5,161 bases of DNA from positions 439 through 5,599 of the forward strand of contig JALTMZ010000095.1 of assembly GCA_027001105.1 (NCBI GenBank), read 5' to 3'. A program made the translations under genes and the position numbers. Below, one piece after another: positions 1 to 5,161 of this stretch (position 1 is the first letter of the stretch; each line of letters opens with the position of its first letter). The stretch is from Thermococcus sp. GTDB taxonomy: Archaea > Methanobacteriota_B > Thermococci > Thermococcales > Thermococcaceae. The notes under the pieces were generated by a model that was not told the origin of the DNA, did no database searches, and was given only the letters and a program-made list of their open reading frames with translations.

Positions 1-200
1 GGTTGAAAGATACGGCGAAGCTCTTGGCAAAGAGCAACATTGAGAATATTATTTATGTTTCTTGCAATCCAAAGGCTTTCAAGCTTGACTATGAGAATCA
101 CTTGAAAAAGGCTTACCAGATTGAAGATGCCCTTTTAATTGATATGTTCCCACATACGCCGCATGTTGAAGCCGTTGTTAAACTGGCGAGGAGAGATTAG
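1..200 (+). CDS. RNA (uracil-5-)-methyltransferase, C-terminal fragment (RumA/TrmA class)
   Basis: This is the 3' end of a gene that begins outside the window; bases 1-2 complete an upstream codon and the frame runs from base 3 to a TAG at 198-200. The fragment covers about 65 residues of the SAM-dependent methyltransferase domain. It contains YVSCNP, in which the Cys (codon 63-65) matches the catalytic nucleophile that attacks uracil C6 in RumA-type enzymes. It also contains DMFPHTPHVEAVV, in which the Glu (codon 168-170) matches the proposed general base. Members of this family make 5-methyluridine in tRNA (U54) or 23S rRNA. Thermococcales carry more than one paralogue, and the missing N-terminus prevents saying which RNA is the target. 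A TTG at base 3 could look like a start, but it lies inside the conserved domain and is not one. The family call is secure; the exact substrate is not. Confidence 0.9.
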   Translation, partial: LKDTAKLLAKSNIENIIYVSCNPKAFKLDYENHLKKAYQIEDALLIDMFPHTPHVEAVVKLARRD

Positions 201-245
201 AGGGATTCAAGCTCGTTACTGTGTGAACGATTTACAGTCGCAACT

Positions 246-253
246 TTTAAATA
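246..253 (+). promoter_or_regulatory. Candidate TATA box of the ATPase gene
   Basis: TTTAAATA lies in the short gap after the methyltransferase gene and fits the archaeal TATA consensus. Its centre is near 249.5. Archaeal transcription usually starts about 25-27 bases downstream of the TATA centre, which gives about 275-277, the A of the ATG at 277. The spacing therefore predicts a leaderless or nearly leaderless mRNA and supports that ATG over the one at 262. No Shine-Dalgarno sequence is seen before either ATG, which agrees with leaderless initiation. Confidence 0.6.
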
Positions 254-260
254 GTTGAAG

Positions 261-279
261 CATGAGTATTATACTCATG
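261..279. promoter_or_regulatory. Perfect 9-1-9 palindrome, candidate operator
   Basis: CATGAGTAT-T-ATACTCATG is a perfect inverted repeat with 9-base arms and a single central base. It begins seven bases after the TATA-like box and ends inside the predicted start codon at 277, so it covers the expected transcription start. A bound dimer there would block TBP/TFB-dependent initiation or RNA polymerase loading. The octamer CATGAGTA also occurs as a direct repeat at 261-268 and 276-283, 15 bases apart. Function is inferred from symmetry and position. The ATPase's own winged-helix domain is one possible binder, which would make the site autoregulatory. Confidence 0.6.
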
Positions 280-1689
280 AGTAGACAAAAGTTCGTGAAC
301 AGAAAAAGCGAGCTGGAGTTCCTTAAGAGGGCATACAACAGCGAGAGGGCAGAATTTCTCGTAGTCTATGGTAGAAGGAGGATAGGTAAGACTGAACTGC
401 TCCTCCACTTTGCGAGGGATAAACCCCACATCTACTTTCTCGCCACGGAGAAGCCCTACAGAGACAACCTGAAGGAGCTTCAACGGCTTTTGGCAGAGTT
501 TTTGGAAGACGAGCTCTTTGGAAAAGTAATCTTTGATGACATAGATGAGCTCCTCATGGCGTTTGCTGACAGAATTGGTGACGAGAGGGTAATCCTCATA
601 CTCGACGAGTTCCCCCTGTTAGTTGAGCACTACCGTCCCGTTCTCTCGCTCCTCCAGAAGGCCTGGGAGTTAAAGCTGTCAAAAACAAAAATAATGCTAA
701 TTTTGTGTGGTTCAAGCGTTTCGGCAATGGAGACTGATGTTTTGGGCTACAGAAGTCCGCTTTACGGAAGGAGAACCGGCCAGTGGCGTTTAACTGAGAT
801 TCCCTTCTTCCATATAGGTGAGTTCCTGCCGGGCTACACCATTGAAGAGCTCGTAAAGGTCTGGAGCATAACCGGTGGAATTCCGGCTTATCTGCTTCAG
901 TTCAGCCCGGACAAAAGCTTCGACGAGAACGTGGTCCAGAATGTTCTCTCCAAGGGAACATTCCTCTACGAGGAGGCGGAGTTCTTGCTTAGGGAGGAGC
1001 TCAGAGAACCGGCAAATTACTTCGCCATACTGCAGGCGATAGCCAGCGGACGGAGTAAATTCGGTGAGATTGTAGGCACCACGGGCCTCGACAAGAGCCT
1101 CGTGTCAAAGTACCTCTCCGTTCTTCAGAGGCTCGGAATTGTTGAGCGCGAAGTCCCGATAACCGCGAGCATAAAGGAGGCCAGCAAGAGGGGACTCTAC
1201 TCAATAGCCGACAACTACTTCGCCTTCTGGTTCCGCTACGTGCTTCCGAACAAGAGCTACCTTGAGGCCGGTTTAGCTGAAGAGGTTTGGAAGCGCTCGG
1301 CAGAGGACTTCAACACCTACATGGGCTCGGTCTTCGAGAGGCTCGTGAGGACTCCAGAGGTTTTCTTCAAGCTTATGGGCTTCCGCTTCACCAAGCTCGG
1401 CCGCTGGTGGCATAAGAGCGAGGAGATCGATCTGTTGGCTTTAAATGAAAGGGAGAAGAAGGCGCTCTTTGTGGAAGTCAAGTGGAAGGAGCTGAAGGAG
1501 AGGGAAGCTAAAGGAATTCTTAAGGATTTGGAGAGGAAGAGTGAGTTGGTTGGACTGGACAATTGGGAGAAAAGCTATGGATTGATTGCTAAAAGGATTG
1601 AGGGGAAGGAAAGGCTAAGAGATGAAGGCTGGCTGGTGTGGGATTTGAAAGATTTCGAAAGGCTTATTGGAAAGAATGACAAAAAATGA
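277..1689 (+). CDS. Archaeal P-loop ATPase with winged-helix and DUF234 (PD-(D/E)XK-like) domains
   Basis: The 470-residue product is an archaeal AAA+/STAND-related ATPase (ATPase_2 plus DUF234 architecture). Walker A is GRRRIGKTE at residues 32-40, and Walker B is VILILDE ending at D110-E111. A sensor-1-like strand LILCGSS is at 141-147, and the family motif GRRTGQW at 164-170 is followed by TGGIP at 199-203. Residues about 245-310 look like a winged helix-turn-helix. The C-terminal domain has YSIADNYFAFWFRY at 308-321, then E354, D385 (in EEIDLLAL) and E400-V-K402. This is a complete E...D...ExK set like that of PD-(D/E)XK nucleases. Such genes are numerous in Thermococcales and their role is mostly unknown; ATP-dependent DNA handling, defence or selfish behaviour have been considered. 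The start at 277 is preferred on promoter spacing; an in-frame ATG at 262 would add MSIIL. No truncation or frameshift is seen. GC content is higher than in the neighbours across roughly 560-1440, which suggests transfer. Confidence 0.88.
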   Translation: MSRQKFVNRKSELEFLKRAYNSERAEFLVVYGRRRIGKTELLLHFARDKPHIYFLATEKPYRDNLKELQRLLAEFLEDELFGKVIFDDIDELLMAFADRIGDERVILILDEFPLLVEHYRPVLSLLQKAWELKLSKTKIMLILCGSSVSAMETDVLGYRSPLYGRRTGQWRLTEIPFFHIGEFLPGYTIEELVKVWSITGGIPAYLLQFSPDKSFDENVVQNVLSKGTFLYEEAEFLLREELREPANYFAILQAIASGRSKFGEIVGTTGLDKSLVSKYLSVLQRLGIVEREVPITASIKEASKRGLYSIADNYFAFWFRYVLPNKSYLEAGLAEEVWKRSAEDFNTYMGSVFERLVRTPEVFFKLMGFRFTKLGRWWHKSEEIDLLALNEREKKALFVEVKWKELKEREAKGILKDLERKSELVGLDNWEKSYGLIAKRIEGKERLRDEGWLVWDLKDFERLIGKNDKK

Positions 1690-1746
1690 AAACATGGTAA
1701 TAAAAGACTATAAGGGATGTTAGAGTGGAGATTTATGGCCTTATGA

Positions 1747-1758
1747 GAAAATAAAAAA
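1747..1758 (-). terminator. U-tract terminator of infB
   Basis: Directly after the infB stop codon the minus strand reads GATTTTTTATTTTC, an uninterrupted U-rich run in the transcript. Archaeal RNA polymerase terminates at such oligo-U tracts without needing a hairpin. The plus strand of this 69-base convergent gap has no comparable T-run after the ATPase stop, so the ATPase transcript may read through into antisense of infB. Confidence 0.6.
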
Positions 1759-3552
1759 TCAAAGCGCTGCCCAGAACGGATCTTCTCTTGCCTTAACTTT
1801 TGCAATCATCTTCAAAGCTTTTATATCGGTCTCGTCAAGCATGTCTCTAAGCTCCTTCACGAGCCTTATTGCATCGTCTCTGCTCAAATCAACGTAAAGA
1901 ATTTCTCCTGGATGGATGTGTCTTCCAACTATTGGACCATCAATGGCAATGGCAACAGCTTCACCTTTTTTAGCCTCTTGGAGGAAGTCATTCTTGGACT
2001 TAATAGATTTTATTGTTCCAACTTTCTGTCCATTCTGCTTTATTAGAGTGTAGCCAGGCTTAATTCTCCCCTCAAGGACTTCAACGCCAACTATTGCTGG
2101 ATGGCTTCTCCTGAAGACGTAACGCTCATCTGGGAACAGTCTTATAACTCCTGGGAATCTTGTCTTGGCCAAAAGCTCCTTTTTCTTCTTCTCTTCTTCC
2201 GCTTTTACCCATGCTTCATAGTCCTCAATTATCTTATAGATGATGTTCCCAACGAATATTGGCACTCCCTTGGCATTTGCGATCTCTTCTGCATCTTCGT
2301 TGACTTTGACGTTGAATCCAAGAACGACACCGTAGAGAGGCTTTTCCTCTTTTACGCTTAGAGCCTCCATGACATCAGTTTTGCTTATGTTTCCGACATC
2401 AGCTTTTCTGATTGGGATGTTCTTCTCCTGGAGCTCCTTGCTTAACGCTTCAAGGCTTCCAAGAGTGTCAGCCTTAACTATTACTCCAACCTTATCAGTA
2501 CTTATGACGACGCTTTTAATCTGGTTAAGAATCTCCTGCCTTGCTTTTTCGATTTCCTCTTCACTCCTGCATGCTATCACTGGCGAACCTGCTAAGGCTT
2601 CCTCCAAATCTGGTGCGGCTATCTTAACACCTGCTGCTGCAACGACTTCATCAACTTGGTCAAACCTGAACCTTGGATCTCTAATCTCATCCAAGGGCTT
2701 CGGCTTAAGCAAAGCTCTGATCTTCGTTACTATTGCCTTGTCCTTTCCACCGACGACTATGATGTCATCTTTGTGGAGTGTTCCATCGTAGATTATGACA
2801 TCAATAGTTGTCCCCAATCCGGGCTCTTCCCTAACCTCAAGGATCGTACCCCTCGCTGGGCCTTCAACCTCAATCTTGAGCTTTTTCTCCAGATACTTCT
2901 GAGATAAACCAGCAATAAGAACTAAAAGCTCTGGAACACCTATTCCATACTTGGCCGAAATTGGAACGATAGCCAGCTCACGTGTAAAGTCTTGAACCCT
3001 ATCAAACCTGTTCGCCTGGAAGCCCATCTCATAGAACTTCCCAATAAGCTCCCAGAGTTTTGTCTCAAGCTCTTGCACAGCTCTCTGGTCTTGCTTTTTG
3101 ATATTTACCAAGAAGGGTTCCCATTCCTGGATTTTCCAGCCTTTTATACGGTCAATCTTGTTTGCAGCAACTATAAACGGTGTTTTATATCTTCTTAGGA
3201 TTTCAATGCTCTCAATTGTTTGAGGTTGAAAGCCCTCATTTATGTCCACAATGAGAATAGCTAAATCAGCTAAACTACCTCCTCTCGCTCTCAAACTTGT
3301 GAATGCCTCGTGACCGGGTGTATCAATAAACAGCAAGCCAGGAAGCTTTATCTCGCCTTTCCAGAGCTTTAAGAGAGGTCCAGCAATTTGCTTAACAACA
3401 TCAATAGGAACTTCCGTTGCTCCTATGTGCTGGGTTATACCCCCGGCTTCTTTGGCGGCAACATTCGTTTTACGAATTTTGTCAAGGAGAGTGGTCTTGC
3501 CGTGATCAACATGACCAAGAACAGCTATAATTGGTTGTCTAATTCTTTTCAT
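1759..3552 (-). CDS. infB: Translation initiation factor aIF5B (archaeal IF-2/eIF5B homologue)
   Basis: This ribosome-dependent GTPase promotes subunit joining and initiator tRNA positioning in the cytoplasm. The 597-residue product has the usual archaeal length. The G domain shows G1 GHVDHGKT at 13-20, G2/switch I GGITQHIGAT at 37-46, G3 DTPGH at 77-81 with the catalytic-type His81, G4 NKID at 131-134 and G5 SAK at 199-201. Beta-barrel domain II, domain III and domain IV follow, and the protein ends in the DETDIKALKMIAKVKAREDP helix region that contacts aIF1A. The ATG at 3552 is chosen because it gives the conserved N-terminus MKRIRQPIIAV and has an AGGTG Shine-Dalgarno six bases upstream. 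The frame stays open to a TTG at 3615, but those 21 extra residues are not family-like. The P-loop is uninterrupted, whereas several Pyrococcus and Thermococcus homologues carry an intein. It lies downstream of ndk with a 110-base gap. Identification is very secure. Confidence 0.98.
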   Translation of the reverse strand: MKRIRQPIIAVLGHVDHGKTTLLDKIRKTNVAAKEAGGITQHIGATEVPIDVVKQIAGPLLKLWKGEIKLPGLLFIDTPGHEAFTSLRARGGSLADLAILIVDINEGFQPQTIESIEILRRYKTPFIVAANKIDRIKGWKIQEWEPFLVNIKKQDQRAVQELETKLWELIGKFYEMGFQANRFDRVQDFTRELAIVPISAKYGIGVPELLVLIAGLSQKYLEKKLKIEVEGPARGTILEVREEPGLGTTIDVIIYDGTLHKDDIIVVGGKDKAIVTKIRALLKPKPLDEIRDPRFRFDQVDEVVAAAGVKIAAPDLEEALAGSPVIACRSEEEIEKARQEILNQIKSVVISTDKVGVIVKADTLGSLEALSKELQEKNIPIRKADVGNISKTDVMEALSVKEEKPLYGVVLGFNVKVNEDAEEIANAKGVPIFVGNIIYKIIEDYEAWVKAEEEKKKKELLAKTRFPGVIRLFPDERYVFRRSHPAIVGVEVLEGRIKPGYTLIKQNGQKVGTIKSIKSKNDFLQEAKKGEAVAIAIDGPIVGRHIHPGEILYVDLSRDDAIRLVKELRDMLDETDIKALKMIAKVKAREDPFWAAL

Positions 3553-3558
3553 TTTTCC

Positions 3559-3563
3559 CACCT
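3559..3563 (-). promoter_or_regulatory. Shine-Dalgarno site of infB
   Basis: On the minus strand AGGTG is followed by six bases (GGAAAA) and then the ATG at 3552. It matches the archaeal anti-Shine-Dalgarno end of 16S rRNA and fixes the infB start at the family-conserved Met. ndk has the same element and the same spacing. Confidence 0.75.
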
Positions 3564-3618
3564 TCTTGTTGTTTTGTCGATTATTAAATGAGCGCCAACT
3601 TAATGCAAGCTCCAAGCT

Positions 3619-3626
3619 AATTTAAA
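3619..3626 (-). promoter_or_regulatory. Possible TATA box for a separate infB promoter
   Basis: TTTAAATT on the minus strand follows a purine/AT-rich stretch that could serve as a BRE. It would place a transcription start near 3597, giving a leader of about 45 bases before infB. A 12-base palindrome ACTTTTAAAAGT at 3633-3644 is an alternative TATA-like element. The region is AT-rich, so chance matches are likely, and co-transcription from the ndk promoter remains possible. Confidence 0.35.
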
Positions 3627-3650
3627 AAATTGACTTTTAAAAGTTTGGTA

Positions 3651-3662
3651 GAAAAGAAAAAA
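3651..3662 (-). terminator. U-tract after ndk, possible terminator
   Basis: Immediately after the ndk TAA the minus strand reads TTTTTTCTTTTC. Its position and composition fit an archaeal oligo-U terminator. If it is efficient, infB needs its own promoter; if it is leaky, it would lower infB expression relative to ndk. Confidence 0.5.
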
Positions 3663-4169
3663 TTACTCAATCCATTCGCCCTTCTCCTTATCCCAGTGCG
3701 TCTTATAGAACCAGTCAGCGGCTTTTGAATATTCGAAAATTTCTTCAGGCTTAAAGTAGAGGTTTATCTCACGCTCAGCGCTCTCTGGACTATCGCTTGC
3801 ATGGACAACATTGTAAATTGCATCTCCCACATCCAAACCCAAATCTCCCCTTATTGTTCCAGGCTCTGCGTCTTTTGGGTCAGTTGCACCAGCCATCTTC
3901 CTCACGACACTGATAGCGTAACGACCCTCAACCACCATGACGACACTTGGAGCCTTTGTTATGTAATCAATGAGAGCATTGAAGAACGGTTTCCCTTTGT
4001 GCTCCTCATAGTGTCTCTCTGCCAGCTCTCTATCAATGTGAATCATCTTCATTCCAACGATTTTAAGACCCTTCTTTTCAAATCTTGAAATGATTTCTCC
4101 GATTAATCCCCTAACAACGGCATCTGGCTTTATTATAACCAATGTACGCTCAACCTTATTGTCAGCCAT
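3663..4169 (-). CDS. ndk: Nucleoside diphosphate kinase
   Basis: This cytoplasmic enzyme transfers the gamma phosphate from ATP to nucleoside diphosphates through a phosphohistidine and so balances NTP and dNTP pools. The product has 168 residues, slightly longer than the usual 150-160 because of a charged C-terminal extension ending in [18 protein letters not shown] at 8-18 contains K14. The ATDP motif is at 95-98, R107 lies in TIRGD, and N120-V-V-H123-A-S-D carries the catalytic His123. All key residues are present. The ATG at 4169 is chosen because GGTG lies six bases upstream (4176-4179) and the N-terminus then reads [14 protein letters not shown] at 4178 is in frame but overlaps that Shine-Dalgarno sequence. 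The gene precedes infB, a pairing common in archaea, where ribosomal protein L24e often lies just upstream; here the upstream neighbour is an unrelated exported protein. Confidence 0.97.
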   Translation of the reverse strand: MADNKVERTLVIIKPDAVVRGLIGEIISRFEKKGLKIVGMKMIHIDRELAERHYEEHKGKPFFNALIDYITKAPSVVMVVEGRYAISVVRKMAGATDPKDAEPGTIRGDLGLDVGDAIYNVVHASDSPESAEREINLYFKPEEIFEYSKAADWFYKTHWDKEKGEWIE

Positions 4170-4175
4170 TGGCAA

Positions 4176-4179
4176 CACC
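4176..4179 (-). promoter_or_regulatory. Shine-Dalgarno site of ndk
   Basis: GGTG on the minus strand lies six bases (TTGCCA) before the ATG at 4169. This is the same core and spacing as at infB. It decides the start in favour of 4169 over the in-frame GTG at 4178. Confidence 0.65.
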
Positions 4180-4217
4180 AGAAGAGCTTAGCATGAAGTG
4201 TTAAAATGTTTTTTGGT

Positions 4218-4226
4218 CATAAATAT
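4218..4226 (-). promoter_or_regulatory. Candidate TATA box of ndk
   Basis: The minus strand reads TGAAATATTTATG here, with a TATA-like core ATATTTATG and a preceding TGAAA that could act as BRE. The predicted transcription start is near 4197, giving a leader of about 28 bases that contains the GGTG ribosome binding site. The placement suggests that ndk has its own promoter and is not simply read through from the exported-protein gene. Confidence 0.5.
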
Positions 4227-4269
4227 TTCATTCAGTAAGGCAGTTAAAAGAGCTGAGGAAGCTAAAGCT

Positions 4270-4281
4270 AAAAGAAAAATT
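4270..4281 (-). terminator. U-tract terminator of the exported-protein gene
   Basis: Shortly after the TGA at 4290-4288, the minus strand reads AATTTTTCTTTT, an archaeal-type oligo-U run. It separates this gene from the downstream ndk promoter and argues that the two are not an operon. Confidence 0.5.
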
Positions 4282-4287
4282 TGGAAA

Positions 4288-5109
4288 TCAGCACCATGGT
4301 CCACCAATCCACTTATTACCCCAGCCATAGCCGTTAATATTTGTCCATGCGTCTACAAAAACTCTAGAGTGTGCGTCCCAATGGGCAGCGACTGGGGATA
4401 ATAGATCCCAGAACATATAGCTGGCATCTGCATAAACTCCAGCAGAAACTGTACCAACTCCACTGGTATGGGAGCTGAACGAACACTTGATAACTCCCCA
4501 TGGGTGATATTCATATGAAAGATCATTAACACTAAGAATCTTATTTCCATAATCTACCCAAAAAGTACCTTTAGCAACTGTTTTTGACCAAACAGCATCG
4601 CCTATGCTCCAAGTGTAAGTATATTCTGCAGTTATTACATAAACTGTGCTTAGTGCTCCTACATTAGATACCTGAGCTTTAATATAATAGAATGTTTCTT
4701 TACCAGATGCTTTTGTTTCCATCTTTTCTTCCAGTATTTTGAATTTTAATTTGTCAATTTCTTTGATTCCATTCTTATCCCAAATGACGTAAAATGAGTC
4801 TGTTAAGGGATTAGACGATTTCTGGAATATAGAATAATATGCCCCTTTTACTGGAAATGTTGCTATATGTTTCGCTCCTTGAATTTTTTTGTTTAGTATT
4901 TTTGCTCCCTCTAAAGGTAGTGAGAGCATAACTTCCCTTGGAGTCAGATTGTAGGGTCCCTTAATAGTATAATTGAGAGTCCCACTTGCGTGTAGTTCTT
5001 CAATGTTTGTACTGCATTTACAAGAGTTCCTAAATCCCCTGTCTGCATATACAAGAAACATACTACCCAATAATATTCCAAATATAAACCATACAATCTT
5101 CTGCTTCAT
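4288..5109 (-). CDS. Hypothetical exported protein with N-terminal signal peptide
   Basis: The 273-residue product is not recognised. It starts MKQKIVWFIFGILLGSMFLVYA, a lysine n-region, hydrophobic core and small-residue site typical of Sec signal peptides, with likely cleavage near residue 22. No lipobox and no further transmembrane helix are seen, so the mature protein is probably secreted or surface-associated. It has only four cysteines: a C-x-C pair (30, 32), C209, and C273 as the very last residue. NYT at 46-48 and NLT at 54-56 are possible N-glycosylation sequons. The middle (about 135-200) alternates hydrophobic and polar residues like a beta-rich fold. The last 45 residues are rich in Trp, Gly and Asn, with W234, W244, W255, W263, W267 and W272. 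The ATG at 5109 is chosen because the signal peptide starts there; an in-frame TTG at 5142 would add a glycine-rich leader encoded by a G-tract. Composition is AT-rich (about 28-35% GC in sampled 60-base blocks), unlike the ATPase. Confidence 0.78.
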   Translation of the reverse strand: MKQKIVWFIFGILLGSMFLVYADRGFRNSCKCSTNIEELHASGTLNYTIKGPYNLTPREVMLSLPLEGAKILNKKIQGAKHIATFPVKGAYYSIFQKSSNPLTDSFYVIWDKNGIKEIDKLKFKILEEKMETKASGKETFYYIKAQVSNVGALSTVYVITAEYTYTWSIGDAVWSKTVAKGTFWVDYGNKILSVNDLSYEYHPWGVIKCSFSSHTSGVGTVSAGVYADASYMFWDLLSPVAAHWDAHSRVFVDAWTNINGYGWGNKWIGGPWC

Positions 5110-5119
5110 TCGCCCCCTT

Positions 5120-5128
5120 CCCCCCCCC
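5120..5128 (-). repeat. G9 homopolymer tract upstream of the exported-protein gene
   Basis: Nine consecutive G on the minus strand are followed by AA and five more G (5113-5117), then CGA and the ATG at 5109. The tract stands out in an otherwise AT-rich region. It lies between a TATA-like element and the start codon, about where transcription should begin. It could slip in length, form a G-quadruplex, or be a sequencing artefact. The nearer G5 may serve as a poor ribosome binding site, although it is only three bases from the ATG. Confidence 0.7.
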
Positions 5129-5140
5129 AAGGAGGATTTC

Positions 5141-5149
5141 AATTTAATA
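5141..5149 (-). promoter_or_regulatory. Candidate TATA box of the exported-protein gene
   Basis: TATTAAATT on the minus strand is centred near 5145. The usual archaeal spacing predicts a transcription start near 5119, just past the G9 tract, with a leader of about ten bases. The G9 tract would then fill the spacer between TATA box and start site. The element is close to the window edge, so upstream BRE context is barely visible. Confidence 0.45.
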
Positions 5150-5161
5150 CAGACTACTAAT

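Noticed and set aside
218..238. Short inverted repeat ACTGT...ACAGT after the methyltransferase stop as a terminator hairpin
   Set aside because: The five-base arms with an 11-base loop are weak and no T-run follows directly.
2101..2907. Several plus-strand frames inside infB
   Set aside because: They are antisense to a strongly conserved gene and show no protein-like motifs or initiation signals.
3553..3615. N-terminal extension of aIF5B by 21 residues from a TTG at 3615
   Set aside because: The extension is not family-like, and an AGGTG Shine-Dalgarno site lies correctly before the ATG at 3552.
4170..4178. GTG start for ndk at 4178 giving three extra residues
   Set aside because: The GTG overlaps the GGTG site that serves the ATG at 4169, and nothing resembling a ribosome binding site precedes it.
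4198..4401. Plus-strand frame with a basic, Lys/Ala-rich stretch (KRAEEAKAKRK)
   Set aside because: Most of it is antisense to the exported-protein gene, and the basic part is the complement of the U-tract region. It has no ribosome binding site and no recognisable domain.
4288..4420. Loose resemblance of the exported protein's C-terminal part to lactococcin 972-type bacteriocins (spaced Tyr/His and Trp)
   Set aside because: The similarity is only in residue spacing recalled from memory, with no shared motif strong enough to assign a family.
5129..5136. Plus-strand AAGGAGGA resembling a strong Shine-Dalgarno site
   Set aside because: No ATG, GTG or TTG follows at suitable spacing before the window ends; it is probably the complement of the promoter region of the minus-strand gene.

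Overview
The window looks like chromosomal DNA from a hyperthermophilic archaeon of the order Thermococcales (Thermococcus/Pyrococcus group). The main evidence is an archaeal aIF5B (infB) that, compared from memory, is nearly identical to the Pyrococcus and Thermococcus proteins. Supporting signs are an archaeal nucleoside diphosphate kinase, a DUF234-type archaeal ATPase, GGTG-type Shine-Dalgarno sites, TATA-like boxes and U-tract terminators. GC content is moderate to low except inside the ATPase gene. No species is claimed.

Layout from left to right. (1) 1-200, plus strand: the last third of the catalytic domain of an RNA m5U methyltransferase (RumA/TrmA class), cut by the window edge. (2) 201-276: a short promoter region with a TATA-like box and a perfect 9-1-9 palindrome touching the start codon of the next gene. 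(3) 277-1689, plus strand: an archaeal P-loop ATPase with a winged-helix region and a C-terminal PD-(D/E)XK-like DUF234 domain. It is GC-richer than its surroundings over much of its length. (4) 1690-1758: a convergent intergenic gap. (5) 1759-3552, minus strand: infB, uninterrupted by an intein. (6) 3663-4169, minus strand: ndk, upstream of infB. (7) 4288-5109, minus strand: an unrecognised, AT-rich gene for a predicted exported protein of 273 residues, with a G9 tract just upstream of its start.

The window divides into housekeeping genes (RNA methyltransferase, infB, ndk) and two accessory genes (the ATPase and the exported orphan). ndk and infB are neighbours in many archaea, commonly behind ribosomal protein genes L7Ae, S28e and L24e. 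Here the gene directly upstream of ndk is the orphan instead. ndk and infB may be co-transcribed, but U-tracts and TATA-like sequences between them allow separate units.

There is no CRISPR array, rRNA, tRNA, insertion sequence or multigene defence island. The best lead for something undescribed is the ATPase: one gene carrying NTPase, DNA-binding and nuclease-like domains, with a perfect palindrome placed between its TATA box and start codon. The second lead is the orphan exported protein with its homopolymer-containing promoter region. No gap between genes exceeds about 120 bases.
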